Part shown: one piece after another, positions 16,331-25,493 of the stretch
Numbering within the stretch: position 1 is the stretch's first letter
How the letters are laid out: the number at the start of each line of letters is the position of its first letter
NCBI RefSeq assembly: GCF_000298195.1
Contig: NZ_BAHC01000168.1
Coordinates: forward strand, 1 to 51,433
DNA: 51,433 bases
DNA from: Gordonia rhizosphera NBRC 16068
GTDB taxonomy: Bacteria > Actinomycetota > Actinomycetes > Mycobacteriales > Mycobacteriaceae
Direction: 5' to 3'
The notes under the pieces: model-generated
What the model was told of the DNA's origin: nothing
What the model saw: the letters and a program-made list of their open reading frames with translations, nothing else
Database searches by the model: none
Translations under genes and position numbers: made by a program

Positions 16331-17671
16331 ATGAAAGGAAGTCGTCAGATCATGGCTCACCTACCGAAGCGGTCCCGCAACGACCACCCGGAATGCGCGG
16401 GGAGGCGCAGGCCGGTGCTGATGGGTATCACCTCGGCGGCTCTGGTCGCTTCCATCGCGACCGGTGTCGGCGCGGGTATGGCGCAGGCCGCCCCGGAACA
16501 GGGCGGCACCAGTCCTAGCGACACCGCCCCCCAGCAGGGCGGCACCACGCCGGCGCCGAGCCCGAGCGCACCCGAGCAGGGTGGCACCACGCCAACCCCC
16601 GAGCCGGTTCCGGTGGAGCCGGTGTACACGCCGGGTCCCGGCTCGATCCCCGGCCCGCCGCAGGAGGCGCCGTATCAGCCGTATGTGGCACCGAGTGTCT
16701 ACACCGCGCCGACCTACGAAGAAAACTACGAGGTCACCCCGATCCAGACGCTGAACGCCCCGAAGCCTGCGGCGCCGGTGCGTCCGATCGCCCCGCCGCC
16801 AGAGAAGATCCGTGTCGGCAACTTCATCACCGACATCCCCGAGGGTATGTCCGACAAGGACGTCAACTCGATCAACGCCTGGGCCGCCTACGGCGAGGCC
16901 AAGATCGCCCAGGGTCTGATCTCGATGGGCGTGCCCGCCGATGAGGCGTCGCGGCAGGCGGCGTCGACGATCATCGGTGTGGCGACCGGTGGGACTGCGG
17001 GAGCTGTTGCAGGGGCCGCACTGGCTGCACCGGCTGGTGCGTTGACGGGGTTGATCGTGGGAGTACCGGTGGGTGCAATCGCCGGCCTCATCTACAACGC
17101 GGTCACTTTCGCACCCCTCATCATCACCTCAGCCGGAACGTTGACCCCGGCGGCGCCATTCTGGCTCGGTTTGGGTGCAGCCGGCGGTGCCGGCATCGGC
17201 CTCGTTGCCGGACCGGTCATCGGTGCAGCTGTATTCGGCGCTGCCGGCGCGGTCGCGGGTGCGGTGGCCGGTGGTACCGCCGGCGGTGCACTGGCCTACG
17301 CACTGGGCGCCGGCGACCCGGGCGCCAACCCAGAGGACCCATGGAAGCAGGGTGAGGCCGAGCCGATGCCGAACCCGGACGCCAACCAGTTCCAGGTCAA
17401 CCTGCCGGCCGAGGAGGCCAAGCAGGTCGGTCTGCCGGCCGCGAACTATACGGTCAACGTGCGCGGTGATGTGTCCGTGCAGGTCGGCGACATGAAGACC
17501 GGCTGGACGGCCGAGCAGGCGCAGGCCCCGTACAACGCTCTGGGAGCCCTCGCCGGGTCGCAGGTGGAGAACGCGGCCCGCACGTTCGTCAAGGACAACG
17601 CCCCGAAGCTCGAGAACCTGATCCCGGGTGTCAAGGTCTCCTGGCCGCAGGAGATCGCACCGGTCAACTGA
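16331..17671 (+). CDS. Exported Ala/Gly-rich protein of unknown function
   Basis: A 446-residue protein. An N-terminal signal sequence (basic region, then VLMGITSAALVASIATGVGA) ends near MAQAAP. A low-complexity region with three EQGGT/QQGGT repeats follows, then a Pro-rich part, a conserved-looking RVGNFITDIPEGMSDKD segment, and about 130 residues of Gly/Ala-rich hydrophobic sequence that could insert in membrane. The C-terminal 90 residues are soluble. Similar proteins are known to me only as uncharacterised exported proteins of Rhodococcus and Gordonia. A second ATG at 16352 is an alternative start. Placement inside the ESX locus hints at, but does not prove, a secretion link. Confidence 0.75.
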   Translation: MKGSRQIMAHLPKRSRNDHPECAGRRRPVLMGITSAALVASIATGVGAGMAQAAPEQGGTSPSDTAPQQGGTTPAPSPSAPEQGGTTPTPEPVPVEPVYTPGPGSIPGPPQEAPYQPYVAPSVYTAPTYEENYEVTPIQTLNAPKPAAPVRPIAPPPEKIRVGNFITDIPEGMSDKDVNSINAWAAYGEAKIAQGLISMGVPADEASRQAASTIIGVATGGTAGAVAGAALAAPAGALTGLIVGVPVGAIAGLIYNAVTFAPLIITSAGTLTPAAPFWLGLGAAGGAGIGLVAGPVIGAAVFGAAGAVAGAVAGGTAGGALAYALGAGDPGANPEDPWKQGEAEPMPNPDANQFQVNLPAEEAKQVGLPAANYTVNVRGDVSVQVGDMKTGWTAEQAQAPYNALGALAGSQVENAARTFVKDNAPKLENLIPGVKVSWPQEIAPVN

Positions 17672-17686
17672 GGCGAACCCGGACCG

Positions 17687-17725
17687 ATTGTCCCACACCG
17701 CCTCTCAAATGCGGTGCGGGACAAT
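17687..17725. terminator. Hairpin terminator between convergent genes
   Basis: A 15-base stem (ATTGTCCCACACCGC with GCGGTGCGGGACAAT, one mismatch) encloses a 9-base loop. It starts 15 bases after the exported-protein stop and 15 bases before the vapC stop on the other strand. It can serve both directions. Confidence 0.75.
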
Positions 17726-17740
17726 TTGTTCGTACCGACG

Positions 17741-18133
17741 TCAGACCGTGACGACGTCGACCAGGTCCTCGAGTCCGACGAAGTCCGCCGCATTGCGGGT
17801 GTACAGCCGCGCAGAGTGCGCGTGCGCGGTTGCCGCGATCAGCAGGTCCATCGATCGGGCTCGTGGCTGACGTCCTGCTTCGACGATGGCCGCCGCGACG
17901 CGCCCATAGCTTTCGGCGACTGCGTCATCCACGGGGAGAGCGTCAAAGGTGCGTTCGATGAACAGCAACCGCCGCAGCCGCTCTGCGCGTGGCGCTTGGT
18001 CCTTGGCGATGAGGACACCGAACTGAAGCTCTGCCAGAGTTATCGAGCTCAAGGCCAACTCGCCGGCCAGGGGCGGGACGTCGGTCGCCACGACGATGCT
18101 GGTGTCGAGTATGGCCCTCACGCTCGCGACCAT
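17741..18133 (-). CDS. vapC: VapC-family PIN-domain toxin
   Basis: A 130-residue PIN-domain ribonuclease. The acidic residues of the Mg-dependent site are present: Asp in ILDTSIVV, Glu in LAELQFGV, Asp in MDLLIAATA, and the late TRNAADF. VapC toxins cleave tRNA or rRNA until bound by their antitoxin. The antitoxin gene overlaps it on the 5' side. The ATG at 18133 gives a 16-base overlap; a GTG at 18121 would give the classical GTGA overlap with the antitoxin stop and is an equal alternative. The pair lies between the exported-protein gene and mycP, inside the ESX locus. Confidence 0.92.
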   Translation of the reverse strand: MVASVRAILDTSIVVATDVPPLAGELALSSITLAELQFGVLIAKDQAPRAERLRRLLFIERTFDALPVDDAVAESYGRVAAAIVEAGRQPRARSMDLLIAATAHAHSARLYTRNAADFVGLEDLVDVVTV

Positions 18134-18366
18134 GGGTCCTGCAACTCGTGGGAGATGGTCTCGCGGTCCTTCTCCCAGCCAGGGTCGGGCGTTCCGGAGA
18201 AGAGCGCGGCGACCTCATCCCAGTGCCGCCACGCGCGTGGCGTGGCAGGTACCAGCCGGGCGCTCGGACGTCCGGCGACGGTAATGGTGATCTCTTCGCC
18301 CGCTTCCACCCGGCGCACGAGGTCGGATGCATCTTGGCGGAGTTCCCGTAGTCCTACAGTCCGCAT
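18118..18366 (-). CDS. vapB: Phd/YefM-type VapB antitoxin
   Basis: An 82-residue protein with the Phd/YefM N terminus (GLRELRQDASDLVRRVEAGE, then ITVAGRPSARLVP) that dimerises and binds DNA. The C-terminal part (WDEVAALF...) would wrap the toxin. The ATG at 18366 is chosen over a GTG at 18381, because that GTG lies within a palindrome at 18374-18391 that is probably the operator. Coupled to vapC by overlap. Confidence 0.9.
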   Translation of the reverse strand: MRTVGLRELRQDASDLVRRVEAGEEITITVAGRPSARLVPATPRAWRHWDEVAALFSGTPDPGWEKDRETISHELQDPWSRA

Positions 18367-18373
18367 AACACAA

Positions 18374-18391
18374 GGTAGCACACGTGCTACC
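18374..18391. promoter_or_regulatory. Palindromic operator of vapBC
   Basis: GGTAGCAC and GTGCTACC form perfect 8-bp arms with a 2-base spacer, directly upstream of the antitoxin ATG. Type II toxin-antitoxin complexes normally repress their own promoter at such sites. Confidence 0.65.
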
Positions 18392-18423
18392 CCGGCCGCG
18401 GAGTTCGTTGGTTGTGGAGATTG

Positions 18424-19800
18424 TCAGTACTCGTCCTCGCCGAGCCGTCGTAGGCGTCGGCGCGGGATGGACACCGCCCACCACGAGACCGCGACGAGCA
18501 GGCACACCCCGGTCCCGGCGAGGGCGACGTTGCGGGCCGTCTGATCCGGTTCGCTGAGATCCGGTGGTGCGATCGGCCGACCGGCCGCCAGACCCGAATC
18601 GGCTCCGACGACGGTGTCGCCGAGTGCGGCGATCGGGTCGACGACCCCGAAGCCGATCACGTCGTTGCGGCCCGAGCCGGCCCCGTGCGCGGTCGTGGTG
18701 ATCCGGCGCATCACGTCGGCCGCCGAGATGCCCGGGAAGCGTGCCTTGATCAGCGCGGCGAGTCCGGCGACATACGGACTTGCAAAGCTGGTGCCGTCCA
18801 ACGTGACCGGGCCGTCGCGACCCTCCTGTCGGTTCACCGCCTGACCGCGCAGACCCACACTGACCAGTTCGGTGGCGGGTGCGGCGACCGAGACCCAGGG
18901 GCCGTGCACGGACAGCGACCACGGGGCGCCGGTCGTCGAATCCACACCCCCCACGGTGAGCACGTAGGGGGTGAACCAGGCCGGGCTGACAATCGTGTTG
19001 AGGGTGTCCCAGCCCCGCGCCGATGGGTTGGCGGGGTTGACGCCGGTGTTCTGCGTTTCGCACGGGTCGACGAGGTTGCCGGCAGCGGCGACCACCACCA
19101 CGTTGCGCCGATAGGCGTACTGCAGCGCCGCGCCCAAGGCGTCGTCGCGCATGTCGCTGCCGGCCGGTGCGCAGGCGACCTCGGAGATATTGATGACGTC
19201 GGCGCCGCGCTGTACCGCGGCCACCACCGCGTACGCGAGTGTCTGCACCGATCCATAGCTGCTCGAAGCCATCTCGCCGACACCGCCGCCGGAGTTGGTG
19301 TCCTTGGGTCCGTAGGCCAACGAGGCCTGCCGGATGGAGATGATCTCGGCGTCGGGTGCGACGCCGGCGAACCCGTCGTCGTCGCCGGGTTGGGCGGCGA
19401 TGATGCCGGCGACCATGGTGCCGTGGCCGTCGCAGTCGTCGAGACCGTCACCGGTGCTGACGAAGTCGCCGCCCCCGGTCACCTTCTTGAAGCGCTTCGA
19501 CGGCTGCACGCCGGTGTCGATGACCGCGACCTTCACACCCTTGCCGGTGCTGTAGCGCCAGGCCGCGCGCACCTCCATCAGTTGCTGGGCGGCCGAGGGG
19601 TCGCGCACATCGGCCGCGCTGGACGCGAAGGGTTTGCCGCACAAGGCCTTTTGCTCGGTCGGTTCCGGCGGTCCCGGGGGCACCCGCAACACCAGATCCG
19701 ACTTGGACGGCGTCGGCGGGGTGACCGCGGCGGCGGGCCCCGCCGAGGCCCACAGCGCACAACAGACGGCGGCCACGGCGCCGACCCGCAGCAGCCGCAT
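18424..19800 (-). CDS. mycP: MycP, mycosin subtilisin-like protease of the ESX system
   Basis: A 458-residue membrane-anchored serine protease. It has a signal peptide (about residues 1-25), the catalytic triad D95 (VIDTGV), H126 (GHGTMVAG) and S338 (GTSFASP), an AAAGN oxyanion Asn, a Pro-rich linker and a C-terminal membrane helix followed by basic residues (RRRLRRL). Mycosins are needed for stability of the ESX complex and may process substrates. The ATG overlaps the eccD stop by one base (TGATG), so eccD and mycP form one operon. Confidence 0.97.
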   Translation of the reverse strand: MRLLRVGAVAAVCCALWASAGPAAAVTPPTPSKSDLVLRVPPGPPEPTEQKALCGKPFASSAADVRDPSAAQQLMEVRAAWRYSTGKGVKVAVIDTGVQPSKRFKKVTGGGDFVSTGDGLDDCDGHGTMVAGIIAAQPGDDDGFAGVAPDAEIISIRQASLAYGPKDTNSGGGVGEMASSSYGSVQTLAYAVVAAVQRGADVINISEVACAPAGSDMRDDALGAALQYAYRRNVVVVAAAGNLVDPCETQNTGVNPANPSARGWDTLNTIVSPAWFTPYVLTVGGVDSTTGAPWSLSVHGPWVSVAAPATELVSVGLRGQAVNRQEGRDGPVTLDGTSFASPYVAGLAALIKARFPGISAADVMRRITTTAHGAGSGRNDVIGFGVVDPIAALGDTVVGADSGLAAGRPIAPPDLSEPDQTARNVALAGTGVCLLVAVSWWAVSIPRRRLRRLGEDEY

Positions 19801-21287
19801 CAGAGGTTGCGCACGGTGCTGTAGACGTCCATCACCCAGAAGGTCAGCGGCGCGATCACACCCACCAGCGTGTACTCGAGGATCTCCCCGGTCCGTTTGA
19901 CCACCGGGGAGAACTCCTGTTGCGGTGCCACCACACCGCTCAGTAGTGCGAGTACCGCGAGGGCCACCAGCGCTCCGAAACCGATGTAGATCCAGACCGG
20001 GTCACCGACGGCGAGCCCGGTTGTCAGCAGTGTGAACACGATCGCCCCTGCGGCGATCAGGATCGCGGTCTGTGTGACGTCGCTGTGGGCGCGCCCGCGC
20101 AGCGCGAGGACGACGGCGATGATGACGGCGAGCGTGGCACTGCGCCAATCGAACCCGCCCAGTGGATCCGCGGCCAGCAACGCACCGATCCCGGCCAGTA
20201 CGGCCGTGCCCAGCACGATGCCCGTCAGGTACTGGTTGGCGGTGTAGGCGCGGCGCTCAAGCGCGGCCGCCGACGGCAGAGCCATCGCACCGATTGCGCC
20301 GATGCCCTCGATGGACGGCCGCACCTCGGCGTCGATCGGATCGATGGGCCCACCCGACGTCGGGACCGGCGGCAGCGGAAGGCGCGCCAACGCGATGGTG
20401 AACCGCGGCGCCAGCAACACCAGGAGCACCGCCAGCGCGGCCATCGCGGCACCGACCTTCGCGACATCGGAACCGAAGATCGTCACCTCCCCGGCGGCGA
20501 CGAGCCCACCGGCCGAGGCGAACAGGATCGCACTGTGCATCATCGGTCCGACCCCGGTCAGGCGGTACACGATCACCGCCGTGACCAGCGACGCGGCGCA
20601 CCCGAAGGTCAGGTGCGGGGCGCCCAGCGGGTGCGGGGTCACCAGCATCGCGGCGGCGAAAACGAGCGGTTGGGCGCAGAACGCGAGCACCGTGGCCGCA
20701 CCGTCGTCGCGGTAATAGCGGCTGACGACGGCCGCGGCCACCACGAAGCCGAGCGCGAGCAGCGCGCTGATCAGACCCGGCAGCCACGTGTCGGATTCCT
20801 GGCGGGAGGAGCAGAGGATCAGTGCGGCGACGACGCTGGCGACCATCGCGACGACAAAACCCATGATGCGGGCTGACCGAGCCGACCAACTCGTGAAACG
20901 AGATTCATTCAAACGACCGACGGCGTCGATGACGTCATCGAAAAGGGCAGGGGTCTCACGGGATACGACGGACTTGAGGATCAACAGGTCGCCGTCGAGG
21001 ATCTGCGCTTCGCGCAGCGACCGGTGCGACTCGATCGGATCCTGGCCGACCTTGCTCAGCGTCCAGTGTTCCCGCTTCTCGTCGTCGGTGGGATCGGCCC
21101 TGTGCCGCTGCGGATTTCGCGATTCGATCAAGGTGACGAGGTCGGGGAGAAGTGCTGCGATCGGAATCGACGACGGCAGTGCGACATCGACTTGGGTGTT
21201 CCCGCCGAGGATCGAGATGCGCGTCAGGTCGGGTTCGCCGGTGTGCGCTTCCTGATCGAGATCGGCAAGCGGGTCTCCGATCGTCAT
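19800..21287 (-). CDS. eccD: EccD, ESX integral membrane channel component
   Basis: About 495 residues. The N-terminal ~110 residues form the ubiquitin-like domain (ISILGGNTQVDVALPSSIPI, then SLREAQILDGDLL), followed by about 11 membrane segments and a C-terminal WVMDVYSTVRNL. EccD lines the membrane part of the ESX pore region. The ATG at 21287 (MTIGDPLADL) has GGGGGAA upstream; an in-frame start at 21350 would add 21 residues outside the known fold. It is divergent from eccC, with 138 bases between the starts. Confidence 0.95.
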   Translation of the reverse strand: MTIGDPLADLDQEAHTGEPDLTRISILGGNTQVDVALPSSIPIAALLPDLVTLIESRNPQRHRADPTDDEKREHWTLSKVGQDPIESHRSLREAQILDGDLLILKSVVSRETPALFDDVIDAVGRLNESRFTSWSARSARIMGFVVAMVASVVAALILCSSRQESDTWLPGLISALLALGFVVAAAVVSRYYRDDGAATVLAFCAQPLVFAAAMLVTPHPLGAPHLTFGCAASLVTAVIVYRLTGVGPMMHSAILFASAGGLVAAGEVTIFGSDVAKVGAAMAALAVLLVLLAPRFTIALARLPLPPVPTSGGPIDPIDAEVRPSIEGIGAIGAMALPSAAALERRAYTANQYLTGIVLGTAVLAGIGALLAADPLGGFDWRSATLAVIIAVVLALRGRAHSDVTQTAILIAAGAIVFTLLTTGLAVGDPVWIYIGFGALVALAVLALLSGVVAPQQEFSPVVKRTGEILEYTLVGVIAPLTFWVMDVYSTVRNL

Positions 21288-21425
21288 AGTTGTGTTCCCC
21301 CAGGTCACGTGCGTTCGGGACTCCTGCTCGCGCCCCGGTCGTTTAGGCAATCTACCGGATTCTCGCTAGCATCCTGTCAAGGGTGTTGAGCCACCGTATC
21401 GGGAAGCGGTGTGTGAGGGGGACCA

Positions 21426-24400
21426 TTGGCGACCACCGGCTTTGTGCGTAGGCCCCGCATTTCACCGCCTCGGGCTCCGGGTGGTGAGGTGGCCGTCCAG
21501 CCGCCGCCCGACGTCCCCCGGGTCATTCCCGGCAGCATGATGATGAAGATGCTGCCGATCGTCATGATCCTCGCGGTGGTCGGCATGATCGCGATGATGT
21601 TCGCCGTCGGCGGGCGGTCGTTCTTGACAAACCCGATGATGCTGATGTTCCCGATGATCCTGATCATGTCGACCGTCGGGATGTTCATGGGTGGTGGACG
21701 GTCCGGCGGCAAGAAGGCCGCCGAACTGAACGAGGAACGCAAGGATTACTTCCGCTACCTCGCGCAGTTGCGCGACGACGTGCAGGCGACCGGCGCGACC
21801 CAGCGGCAGGCACTCGAATGGAGCCATCCCGAGCCGAAGGCGCTGCAGGGTGTCGTCGGCAGTCGCCGGATGTGGGAGCGTCGGCCGGGTGACCACGACT
21901 TCGGCCACGTCCGCGTGGGTGTCGGCAGCCAGCGTCTCGCGTCGCGGCTGATGCCTCCCGAGACCGGACCGCTCGAGGACCTGGAACCGGTCTCGACCGT
22001 GGCGTTGCGACGGTTCGTCCGTACCTATTCGGTGGTGCACCGACTTCCGACCGCGGTGTCGTTGAGGGGCTTCCCGGCGATCAGCATCGAGGGCATCCGA
22101 CAGGAGACCCGAGGGCTGCTGCGGTCGATGCTGATGGAACTGTGCGCCTTCCACGGACCCGACCACCTGCGGGTGGTGATCGTGTGTGCCGACCCGGAGA
22201 CCGAGGCGTGGTCGTGGACTAAATGGCTGCCGCACGTGCATCACCCGACCCGACGCGATGCGGTGGGCGCCGAACGGATGCTGTACGGATCGGTCGCCGA
22301 GGCCGAGGAGTCGATCGCCTCCGATTTGCTTGACCGTGGACGTTTCTCACGCACCACCCCGCCGACGCCCGGCCGCCTGCACTACGTCATCGTCATCGAC
22401 GACGGTTACGTCAACGGCGACGAGCGCTTGATCAGCGACGCCGGTATGGACGGTGTCACCGTGCTGGACCTGACCGCGGCCCCGGACGGGCTCGCCGTGC
22501 GGCGTGGTCTGCAACTGGTGGTGCACGATGGAACCATCGCGGCCCGCAGTGCCGTGGGAGTGGAGACCTTCGCCGACATCGACACCGCCTCGGTCCCGGA
22601 CGCGGAGGTCTTCGCACGGGCGATGTCGCGCTATCGCATCGCCACCGCCGCGCAGATCGTCAGTCTCGAACAGGATTCCACGCCGACCGATCCCGGTCTG
22701 ATGGCGTTGCTGAAGATCGCGGACGCGAATCTGATCGATCCGAACGTGGTGTGGCGTCCGCGTACTCCGCGGGAACGGCTGCGGGTGCCGATCGGGATCT
22801 CCCAGACCGGCAGTCCCGTCGAACTCGACATCAAGGAGGCCGCCGAGAACGGGATGGGCCCCCACGGACTCTGCATCGGTGCCACGGGTTCGGGAAAGAG
22901 TGAATTCCTTCGTACCCTGGTGCTTTCGCTGATCACGACCCACTCGCCGGATGCGTTGAACCTGGTCCTCGTCGACTTCAAGGGTGGCGCCACATTCCTG
23001 GGGCTCGACTCGGCGCCGCATGTCGCGGCCGTCATCACCAACCTCGAAGATGAACTGGCGATGGTGGACCGGATGAAGGACGCGCTCTCGGGCGAGATGA
23101 ATCGCCGCCAGGAGTTGCTGCGTTCGGCCGGCAACTTCGCCAATGTAGGCGACTACGAACGGGCCCGCGCGGCCGGCAAACCGCTCGACCCGCTGTCGGC
23201 CCTGTTCATCGTCGTCGACGAGTTCTCCGAACTCCTCGCGCAGAAACCGGATTTCGCCGAACTCTTCGTCGCGATCGGCCGTCTCGGACGGTCGCTGCAC
23301 ATGCATCTGCTGCTTGCCTCGCAGCGCCTCGAGGAGGGCAAGCTCCGCGGGCTCGACAGCCACCTCTCCTATCGGATCGGTCTGAAGACCTTCTCGGCCA
23401 ACGAGTCCCGCACCGTGCTGGGCGTCCCGGACGCCTACCATCTGCCGAGCGTGCCGGGGTCGGCGTACCTGAAATGTGACTCGGCCGACCCGGTGCGGTT
23501 CAACGCCTGTTACGTGTCGGGTCCCTACATCACCCCGGACACGGTGGAATCGACGTCGCACGAGCATCGCGGTCAGGGCCGCATGAAGATGTTCACCGCC
23601 GGCCCGGTTCCGATCGACTGTGGTTCCGAACCGCCGGCGTCGTCGACGCCGACCGGTCTGCCATCGCTGGAGGAACTCGAGGTGCCGATCGCTGCGAAAT
23701 CCGCGGTCGGTCCGACCCTTCTCGACGTCGTGGTGTCGCGACTCGCCGGGCGCGGCCGCGCCGCCCACGAGGTGTGGCTACCTCCGCTCGACCAGTCACC
23801 GACGGTGGACATGCTGGTGCCGCAAGCGGATTGGCGGGAGGGTGTCAACCGTCTCGGTGACCTGCGGTTCCACATCGGTGTCGTCGACCGGCCCTACGAT
23901 CAGCGTCGCGACGTGTTGATCCTCGACGTCGGCGGCGCCGCGGGTAACGCCGCGGTGGTCGGCGGACCGCAGTCGGGCAAGTCGACCGCCCTGCGCACGA
24001 TGATCATGTCTGCCGCGGTCACCCATGTGCCCGAACAGGTCCAGTTCTACTGCCTCGACCTCGGCGGCGGCACCCTCGCCGGCCTCGCCGGGCTACCTCA
24101 TGTCGGCACGGTCGCAACGCGATCCGATGCAGACGGGGTCCGACGGACCATCGCCGAAATGGCCACACTGCTGCGGGAACGCGAGGAGAACTTTCGCGCG
24201 CTCGGTATCGAGAGCATGCGCGACTTCCGTAAACGCAAGGGTGCGATCCTCACGAACGGTGCTGCGCAGAACCAGGATCCGGTGGCGCGTGACGAGTTCG
24301 GCGACGTCTTCCTGGTGATCGACGGGTGGGCCGCCTTCCGCGCCGACTTCGAGGCGCTGGAGGGTACCGTCACCACCCTGATCAACCAGGGCCTCACCTA

Positions 24401-25481
24401 CGGCATCCATGTGGTGCTCACCGCGAACCGCTGGGGCGAGATCCGTCCGGCCATCAAGGATCTCATCGGCTCGCGGCTCGAGCTGCGACTCGGTGACCCG
24501 ATGGAGTCGGATATGGCCCGCAAGGTCGCCGCCCAGGTGCCGCAGGCCCGGCCGGGCCGTGGCATCTCCCCAGAGGCCCTGCATCTGCTCGTGGGACTTC
24601 CGCGACTCGACGGCACGAGCAATCCCGAGACCCTCACCGAGGCGGTGGCGTGGTCGGTCGAGCAGATCCGTGAGGCGTATCCGGGGCGTGCGGCACGGCA
24701 GGTCCGCAAACTGGACCTGGGACTCACCCGGGCCGACATGTATCGGCGCGCACAGGAACTCGGCCTGTCGTTCTCCTCGCAGCAGATCCCGATCGGGCTC
24801 GGCGAGAACGAACTCGTGCCGCTGGTGCTCGATTTCGATGTCCAGCCGCTGCTGTTCGCGTTCGGCGACAACGAATGCGGCAAGACCACCCTGTTGCGCA
24901 ACATCGCCATGGGGCTGATGGAACAGGGGCCCGGGACGCAGAACAAGATCGTCCTCGTCGACTACCGGCGCACCATGCTCGGCGCCGTCGAGGGCGAGCA
25001 CCTGGCCGGCTACGCCACCTCGGCCCAGGCACTCGGTCCGATGATGCAGCAGCTCCACCAGGTCCTCTCCGGGCGTCTGCCCGGACCCGACCTCACCCAG
25101 CAGCAATTGCGTGACCGCAGCTGGTGGAGCGGACCGAATGTGCACCTGCTGATCGACGACTACGACATGGTGGCGTCGGCGTCGTCGGGCAACCCGCTCA
25201 GTGTCCTCGGTGAGCTGCTCCCGTCGGCCCGCGACATCGGTTTGCGCGTGGTGATCTGCCGTCGCTCCGGCGGCGCGAGTCGTGCGCTGTTCGATCCGGT
25301 GATCGGCAAGCTCAAGGACCTGTCCGCCGACATCCTGCTGATGAGCGGCGACCGCGACGAGGGCAACATCGTGGGCCGCACCAAGATGCAGAAGCTGCCG
25401 CCCGGGCGTGGCGAGTTCATCTCCCGGGTCCGCGGGCACGAGATGGTGCAGATCTGCCGGCTGCCGGCCCTGTTCGACTGA
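21426..25481 (+). CDS. eccC: EccC, three-domain FtsK/SpoIIIE-type ESX motor ATPase
   Basis: A 1351-residue single-chain EccC. It has an N-terminal cytosolic segment, two membrane helices (about residues 38-80), a stalk, then three FtsK/SpoIIIE ATPase domains. Walker A sites are GATGSGKS (about residue 485), GGPQSGKS (about 846) and GDNECGKT (about 1147). The first domain keeps an acidic Walker B (VVDEFSE); the second has IDGWAA and the third IDDYDM, lacking the usual Glu. In ESX-1 this chain is split into EccCa and EccCb. EccC recognises YxxxD/E signals of substrates and drives export. A TTG start is used, with GAGGGGGA upstream. Confidence 0.96.
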   Translation: MATTGFVRRPRISPPRAPGGEVAVQPPPDVPRVIPGSMMMKMLPIVMILAVVGMIAMMFAVGGRSFLTNPMMLMFPMILIMSTVGMFMGGGRSGGKKAAELNEERKDYFRYLAQLRDDVQATGATQRQALEWSHPEPKALQGVVGSRRMWERRPGDHDFGHVRVGVGSQRLASRLMPPETGPLEDLEPVSTVALRRFVRTYSVVHRLPTAVSLRGFPAISIEGIRQETRGLLRSMLMELCAFHGPDHLRVVIVCADPETEAWSWTKWLPHVHHPTRRDAVGAERMLYGSVAEAEESIASDLLDRGRFSRTTPPTPGRLHYVIVIDDGYVNGDERLISDAGMDGVTVLDLTAAPDGLAVRRGLQLVVHDGTIAARSAVGVETFADIDTASVPDAEVFARAMSRYRIATAAQIVSLEQDSTPTDPGLMALLKIADANLIDPNVVWRPRTPRERLRVPIGISQTGSPVELDIKEAAENGMGPHGLCIGATGSGKSEFLRTLVLSLITTHSPDALNLVLVDFKGGATFLGLDSAPHVAAVITNLEDELAMVDRMKDALSGEMNRRQELLRSAGNFANVGDYERARAAGKPLDPLSALFIVVDEFSELLAQKPDFAELFVAIGRLGRSLHMHLLLASQRLEEGKLRGLDSHLSYRIGLKTFSANESRTVLGVPDAYHLPSVPGSAYLKCDSADPVRFNACYVSGPYITPDTVESTSHEHRGQGRMKMFTAGPVPIDCGSEPPASSTPTGLPSLEELEVPIAAKSAVGPTLLDVVVSRLAGRGRAAHEVWLPPLDQSPTVDMLVPQADWREGVNRLGDLRFHIGVVDRPYDQRRDVLILDVGGAAGNAAVVGGPQSGKSTALRTMIMSAAVTHVPEQVQFYCLDLGGGTLAGLAGLPHVGTVATRSDADGVRRTIAEMATLLREREENFRALGIESMRDFRKRKGAILTNGAAQNQDPVARDEFGDVFLVIDGWAAFRADFEALEGTVTTLINQGLTYGIHVVLTANRWGEIRPAIKDLIGSRLELRLGDPMESDMARKVAAQVPQARPGRGISPEALHLLVGLPRLDGTSNPETLTEAVAWSVEQIREAYPGRAARQVRKLDLGLTRADMYRRAQELGLSFSSQQIPIGLGENELVPLVLDFDVQPLLFAFGDNECGKTTLLRNIAMGLMEQGPGTQNKIVLVDYRRTMLGAVEGEHLAGYATSAQALGPMMQQLHQVLSGRLPGPDLTQQQLRDRSWWSGPNVHLLIDDYDMVASASSGNPLSVLGELLPSARDIGLRVVICRRSGGASRALFDPVIGKLKDLSADILLMSGDRDEGNIVGRTKMQKLPPGRGEFISRVRGHEMVQICRLPALFD

Positions 25482-25493
25482 CGACTCGTCGGC

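Noticed and set aside
24093..25439. 448-codon open frame on the minus strand
   Set aside because: It is antisense to eccC, whose domain structure is certain; the translation is Arg/His-rich without motifs. High GC makes such frames common.
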